DNA of 34,207 nt from Bacteroidota bacterium (GTDB lineage: Bacteria > Bacteroidota > Bacteroidia > Bacteroidales > SZUA-534), in contig QKGS01000086.1 in NCBI GenBank assembly GCA_003250355.1, positions 1 to 34,207 on the forward strand. The letters are read 5' to 3'. The translations under genes and the position numbers were made by a program. Under the pieces are notes generated by a model, which was not told the origin of the DNA, ran no database searches, and saw only the letters and a program-made list of their open reading frames with translations. Numbering within the stretch: the first letter of the stretch is position 1; each line of letters starts with the position of its first letter. Of this stretch, positions 31,601 through 34,207 are shown one piece after another.

Positions 31601-33177
31601 CAGGTACTTACAAAATTGAGTATCTTATTTCTACCCCTATGGATAATGCACAAATACAAATAGCATTCGACGGAACCACCGCATCAACCGATAATGTTGT
31701 TAATAGCGGACAGTGGGATACTTATCAATCGTTAGTAGCTTCAAAAACAGTAACTCTAACAGCTGGTTCGCATAATGTTCGCATTAGTGCAACAGGTTCT
31801 AATACTTGGCAGTGGAACCTTGATAAGGTAAATATTACTCTGCAAAGCTCTTCTAATAACACAGCTCCTGTGGCAAATGCCGGCACCGACCAAACTTTAG
31901 CCGCCGGTACCACTACAGCTTCATTAAACGGCTCGGGAATCGATGCCAATGGCGATGCACTCACATACGCATGGACAGTAGTAAGTGGAACAGCAACTAT
32001 TACTAACGCTGCCAGTGCAAAAGCTACCGTTTCAGGGTTAAGTAATGGAAAAACTTATGTTTTCCGTCTTACTGTAAGCGATGGTAAACTTACTGCTACC
32101 GACGATGTGAAAATTATAGTTAGTACAGTAACTACTACTTGTGGATTACCTTATTCTAACGCAGGATTTTCAGTAACCAAAGCAACTAAAAACTGGACAT
32201 CGGGGGCTATAGATATTTCTTGTGCTTCAAGTGTAAATGTATCGGTTACTATTGAAGGTGTTGGACCAATGGAAGCTGCCGATTATTTGAACGTGTACTA
32301 TAAATTGAACGGTGGTACTCAGAAAGTAATTTCTGAAAATACAAATGCGTTTAGCAGTAAAACTGTTTCTGCATCAAATATTAGTGGTAGTACTATTGAA
32401 ATACTAATTAATGGTAAAACAAGCTGGGACGATGAAACATACAATGTATCGAACATTACAGTAACATCTAATGGCAGTACAACAACCCCAACACCGGTTG
32501 AACTTGTAATTGAAGCTGAAAAAGTGAGCAATACAGGTGGTACTTATAACGATGGCTTTGTACCTGTTGGACCCGGTATTCAGGCGGGTGTAGGGTTATA
32601 TTGGGTTAACAATGGCGACTGGGCCGAATATAATGTTAATATTCCTGAATCGGGTGAATATAAAATTGTATACAATATTGCAACTCCACTTAGTAACCGT
32701 TCTATTGAAATATTATCTGATGGTGTTTCATTGAATAAAACAACAGTGCCTAATACCGGGAATTGGGAAACATATCAGTCTCTTACTGCAAGTAGTAATG
32801 CTAACTTTACAGTCGGTAATCATGTAATAAGGCTGCAACCTGGAACTGCCGATATATGGGCATGGAATCTGGATAAGTTTACATTAACACGGTTAGGGGC
32901 TTTAAAATCAGGAAAAGTAGCTCCTGAGTTAACTGACAACGGTAGTATGAAAGTAGATATTTACCCGAACCCGGCTATTAACGAGGTTAATATCTCAATA
33001 ACTAATTCTGAACTTGCCGAAAATAGATTAGATATTTATAACTCACAAGGAGTTAGAGTTGTAACCGATATTATAGTTTCTGATGATATATATACATTAG
33101 ATGTTTCCGGTTGGACAAAAGGGTTGTATCTGGTGCAAACTAACGGTTCGCAAATAACACGATTATTACTGAAATAA
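28654..33177 (+). CDS. Secreted multidomain GH86 beta-agarase/porphyranase
   Basis: A 1507-residue exported enzyme. After a signal peptide (1-21) comes a GH86 (TIM-barrel) domain to about 585, with 'LINDLDVYFGRETGSATW' and the two likely catalytic glutamates E200 (WECYNEPDM, acid/base) and E382 (VMSEFGAVS, nucleophile). Residues about 590-735 form the beta-sandwich usually attached to GH86 enzymes. Then follow two PKD/REJ-like modules (746-836, 838-928), a CBM6-like module (935-1065, IEAESFISTGGTYNDG), a third PKD-like module (1070-1158), an unassigned module (1163-1275), a second CBM6-like module (1283-1414) and a type A T9SS signal (1430-1507, DIYPNPAINEV, GWTKGLYLVQ). GH86 enzymes cut internal beta-1,4 bonds of agarose or porphyran; which one cannot be decided here. 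The GH117 product would finish the oligosaccharides. Confidence 0.92.
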   Translation: MNRRTKISAVLFGFISLTALSQVNVDVNLNMKHSVNGVSNFGRERRMTIHSDLQEGDWKGHEDKLNYLINDLDVYFGRETGSATWKMQGVEEDPKRPGWPNEAQMLEHGYGLRQWYESDDYADRRPYEGKSNMIMGVNDFTPMYPNLSWYEGFGKGKGGWFVKDTDAAAEWVSLFLKYYYSTHPDSIGPELPLYWECYNEPDMNFMNPSFGMIVSSLEKNWEYHKRVAQAIRKKLGNKAPKIGGMTWGQLDLYKADGIASRSDGAFWYQNSSAAAGLLYDNMLSGVGSGIANPGVGNAVWPKAWANRTSEWWQWDYMYQGFIDFAGADMDFYGVHMYDWPHENVNNYKANTRGGGHIEAMLDMFEWYDKKMFGKTKDIVMSEFGAVSRDYILSLPTGERDWPFIKSFNQMQMQFLERPSHVVYSMPFAPVKAVWGATFSGNNVVRYEGATLMDPLGSWTGDAATWKMNEPTGGWAWSKIIHFFELWKDVEGTRIDTKADNNDIQVDAYVLGKHVYLILNNAIDKNMTLNLNLFGSSSAVTKAEVRHLYQGDDRIPKFTKQQLTSAPAQVSLKPNSTIVIDYTFANNVTVNQESKETKYMCDPLAGNQKNARGTQLCHTASMASITATVNGVQKPSKGEAIIRIGGFFANPLDGTDGMKVKKLTVNGNPVIVDADNFVANTRGYGMGNYKGSWFGVLELECPIEYLKSGQNTVYFERWQGAEYTTVMIQVFDMTAAPGRTTGGITNLAPTVNAGSDQTLAVGTTKATLIATASDPDGNTLTYKWTQVSGPAATISGATTLSASVTGLTNGNTYVFQFSANDGKATSTDQITVKVNSPANNAPTVNAGTDQSLAFGTTSATLNGTGSDPDGNAITYSWSQVSGVTATITNKTTATTTVTGLASGNTYLFRLTVSDGTVSSTDDVAITVASDPNATVIVIEAESFISTGGTYNDGQVPLGVNKAATTINWVNSGDYADYTINVGKAGTYKIEYLISTPMDNAQIQIAFDGTTASTDNVVNSGQWDTYQSLVASKTVTLTAGSHNVRISATGSNTWQWNLDKVNITLQSSSNNTAPVANAGTDQTLAAGTTTASLNGSGIDANGDALTYAWTVVSGTATITNAASAKATVSGLSNGKTYVFRLTVSDGKLTATDDVKIIVSTVTTTCGLPYSNAGFSVTKATKNWTSGAIDISCASSVNVSVTIEGVGPMEAADYLNVYYKLNGGTQKVISENTNAFSSKTVSASNISGSTIEILINGKTSWDDETYNVSNITVTSNGSTTTPTPVELVIEAEKVSNTGGTYNDGFVPVGPGIQAGVGLYWVNNGDWAEYNVNIPESGEYKIVYNIATPLSNRSIEILSDGVSLNKTTVPNTGNWETYQSLTASSNANFTVGNHVIRLQPGTADIWAWNLDKFTLTRLGALKSGKVAPELTDNGSMKVDIYPNPAINEVNISITNSELAENRLDIYNSQGVRVVTDIIVSDDIYTLDVSGWTKGLYLVQTNGSQITRLLLK

Positions 33178-33202
33178 AATAAACTATAATCTGATAAGTA
33201 TT

Positions 33203-33236
33203 AAGGGGTGTCCATTAATTTGGGCTCCTCTTTTTG
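33203..33236 (+). terminator. Rho-independent terminator after the GH86 gene
   Basis: AGGGGTGTCC pairs imperfectly (two wobbles, one mismatch) with GGGCTCCTCT across an 8-nt loop, followed by T5. Confidence 0.65.
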
Positions 33237-33364
33237 TATTATCATAGCTTTATACCTAATGCTATTTGGTTACTTGCTGATACAAATATGTTTTTGTTAA
33301 CGTGATTTTAAAAGAAATTATTTGCAAAGGAAGTGGGGTAGAAGTTTTTAATAATATTGGGAAA

Positions 33365-33437
33365 AGTTACAAGTTGCAGGTTGCAGGGTTACAAGGTTGC
33401 AATGGAGACTGGTTACAGGTTGCGGGTTGCAGATTAC
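33365..33437. repeat. GTTACAAGGTTGCAG word repeat
   Basis: The words GTTACA, GGTTGCAG and GGTTGCGG recur about eight times in 70 bp. This is the same style of degenerate short-word repeat as in the nif spacers, with different words. Confidence 0.65.
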
Positions 33438-33499
33438 ACGTTTTTTCATAATTCATATTTACTATTTCAAATATTCGGTCTCCGGTATCCTGTCTCCTT

Positions 33500-33564
33500 A
33501 ATTTGTTATAATTTGCGAATTAGCGGCATTATATCTAATTCGTTACTATTCGCAAATTAGCGGC
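33500..33564. repeat. Paired 28-bp direct repeat with inverted cores
   Basis: Copies at 33500-33527 and 33537-33564 agree at 23 of 28 positions and both end in AATTAGCGGC. Their cores ATTTGCGAAT (33511-33520) and ATTCGCAAAT (33548-33557) are exact complements, so they can also pair as an inverted repeat. They lie just before the promoter of the next gene. Confidence 0.6.
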
Positions 33565-33599
33565 TTTAAATCGGAGAACATTATATTTCCATTTTTTAC

Positions 33600-33607
33600 T
33601 ATTTTTG
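33600..33607 (+). promoter_or_regulatory. -7 element of the AAA-ATPase-like gene
   Basis: TATTTTTG matches TAnnTTTG, 9 bp before the ATG at 33617, implying a very short leader. No clear -33 element. Confidence 0.4.
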
Positions 33608-33616
33608 TGCAAAACA

Positions 33617-34207
33617 ATGGTTATGCAAAAAAGAAAAAAGCTTCCAATAGGTATCCAAACTTTTAGAGATATACGCGACCCTAAGGAGAATTATGTATAT
33701 ATAGACAAAACTCCAGAAGCTCTGCAACTTGCTGAAAACGGCAAATACTACTTCCTTTCCCGCCCCCGCCGCTTTGGTAAATCACTGTTTTTAGATACCC
33801 TTTCGGAAATTTTCTTAGGTCATAAGCAACACTTCGAAGGACTGCACATATACGATAAGTACGACTGGGAACAAAGCTACCCTGTTATTAAAATATCGTT
33901 TGGTAGCGGTAGTTATTCCAGCAAAGTGCTTATTAACAATGAATTTGAACGAATATTTGAAGAAAACAATAAAACATTAGGATTACATATTGCATATAAA
34001 GAATTAAGTGACTCACGAAAATGCTTTAATTCTCTTATTAATGAGTGCTATGATAAATATGGGAAAAAAGTAGTGGTTTTAATTGATGAATACGACAAAC
34101 TAATTCTCGATAATATTGGCAATGACGATAAATCACTATCATTAGAAGCCCGTGATATATTGCGTAATTTCTATTCGGCGTTAAAAGACAACGACAACAA
34201 ACTCCGC
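33617..34207 (+). CDS. AAA-ATPase-like / PD-(D/E)XK family protein, N-terminal part
   Basis: This gene runs off the right edge; 197 codons are present. The protein belongs to the AAA-ATPase-like family (DUF1703 group) that is abundant and often multicopy in Bacteroidota. The start 'LPIGIQTFRDIRDPKENYVYIDKT' is typical, the P-loop is 'FLSRPRRFGKSLFLDTL', and the Walker B-like strand is 'VVVLIDEYDKLIL'. Complete members are about 510-530 residues and end in a PD-(D/E)XK nuclease-like domain, which lies outside this window. Their role is unknown; defence or mobile-element links have been proposed. ATG 33617 was chosen; an alternative ATG is two codons later. Confidence 0.88.
   Translation, partial: MVMQKRKKLPIGIQTFRDIRDPKENYVYIDKTPEALQLAENGKYYFLSRPRRFGKSLFLDTLSEIFLGHKQHFEGLHIYDKYDWEQSYPVIKISFGSGSYSSKVLINNEFERIFEENNKTLGLHIAYKELSDSRKCFNSLINECYDKYGKKVVVLIDEYDKLILDNIGNDDKSLSLEARDILRNFYSALKDNDNKLR

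Larger units (their letters stand above)
33178..33616. other. 439-bp spacer with repeats before the AAA-ATPase-like gene
   Basis: It contains a terminator (33203-33236), a word-repeat section (33365-33437), two near-copies of a 28-bp repeat (33500-33527 and 33537-33564), and a -7 element (33600-33607). I see no gene in it; a 67-codon open frame at 33357-33560 is built from the repeats. Confidence 0.7.

Noticed and set aside
33357-33560. 67-residue open frame after the GH86 gene
   Set aside because: It is translated from two repeat blocks, with no homology-like features.

Overview
The window reads as a low-GC chromosomal segment from an anaerobic or facultative, probably marine, member of the Bacteroidota; a Marinilabiliales-like agar degrader is my best guess. 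The grounds are: two proteins with type IX secretion (T9SS) C-terminal signals, Bacteroidota-type -7 promoter elements (TAnnTTTG), near absence of Shine-Dalgarno sequences, a BspA-like protein, an EFR1-type flavodoxin/ferredoxin, and agar/porphyran hydrolases of families GH117 and GH86. The organism is inferred; no taxonomic marker gene is present.

Layout. 1-6.3 kb: the tail of an unknown gene, a TetR-type regulator, a secreted BspA-like leucine-rich-repeat protein, a convergent methyltransferase, and a minus-strand STAS-like / histidine kinase / response regulator set. 6.4-8.6 kb (minus): a Pit-type phosphate transporter with a long cytoplasmic tail. 8.9-10.1 kb: a GH117 lipoprotein. 10.4-22.3 kb: a compact Mo-nitrogenase cluster, nifH-nifI1-nifI2-nifD-nifK-nifE-nifN-nifB-[2Fe-2S] ferredoxin-nifV-HEPN-like gene. 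22.7-24.2 kb: a NifA-like sigma-54 activator. 24.3-26.2 kb (minus): a PAS sensor kinase. 26.4-28.2 kb: a lipoprotein and an EFR1-type flavodoxin/ferredoxin. 28.7-33.2 kb: a 1507-residue secreted GH86 enzyme. From 33.6 kb to the edge: the start of an AAA-ATPase-like protein.

How the genes work together. NifHDK is the nitrogenase. NifB (carrying its own NifX-like domain), NifEN and NifV make FeMo-co and its homocitrate. NifI1/NifI2 are PII-type proteins that in other organisms switch nitrogenase off post-translationally. The ferredoxin, and possibly the EFR1 protein, could supply electrons. The NifA-like protein probably drives nifH from a near-consensus -24/-12 promoter at 10384-10398. The two agar enzymes flank the nif block about 18.5 kb apart, so a nitrogen-free polysaccharide diet and N2 fixation are encoded side by side.

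The most unusual signal is a family of 20-bp palindromes (AGACGCAWGATWWTGCGTCT-like; ten copies) confined to the nifK-nifE, nifE-nifN and nifN-nifB junctions. Copies run into the 3' end of nifE, where they encode its last ~22 residues and its stop codon, and abut nifN, whose stop lies in the repeat flank. Other nif spacers (after nifH, nifI1, nifD, nifK) hold a different kind of degenerate short-word repeat. Several hairpins and one terminator-like structure (15890-15924) divide the cluster into segments.
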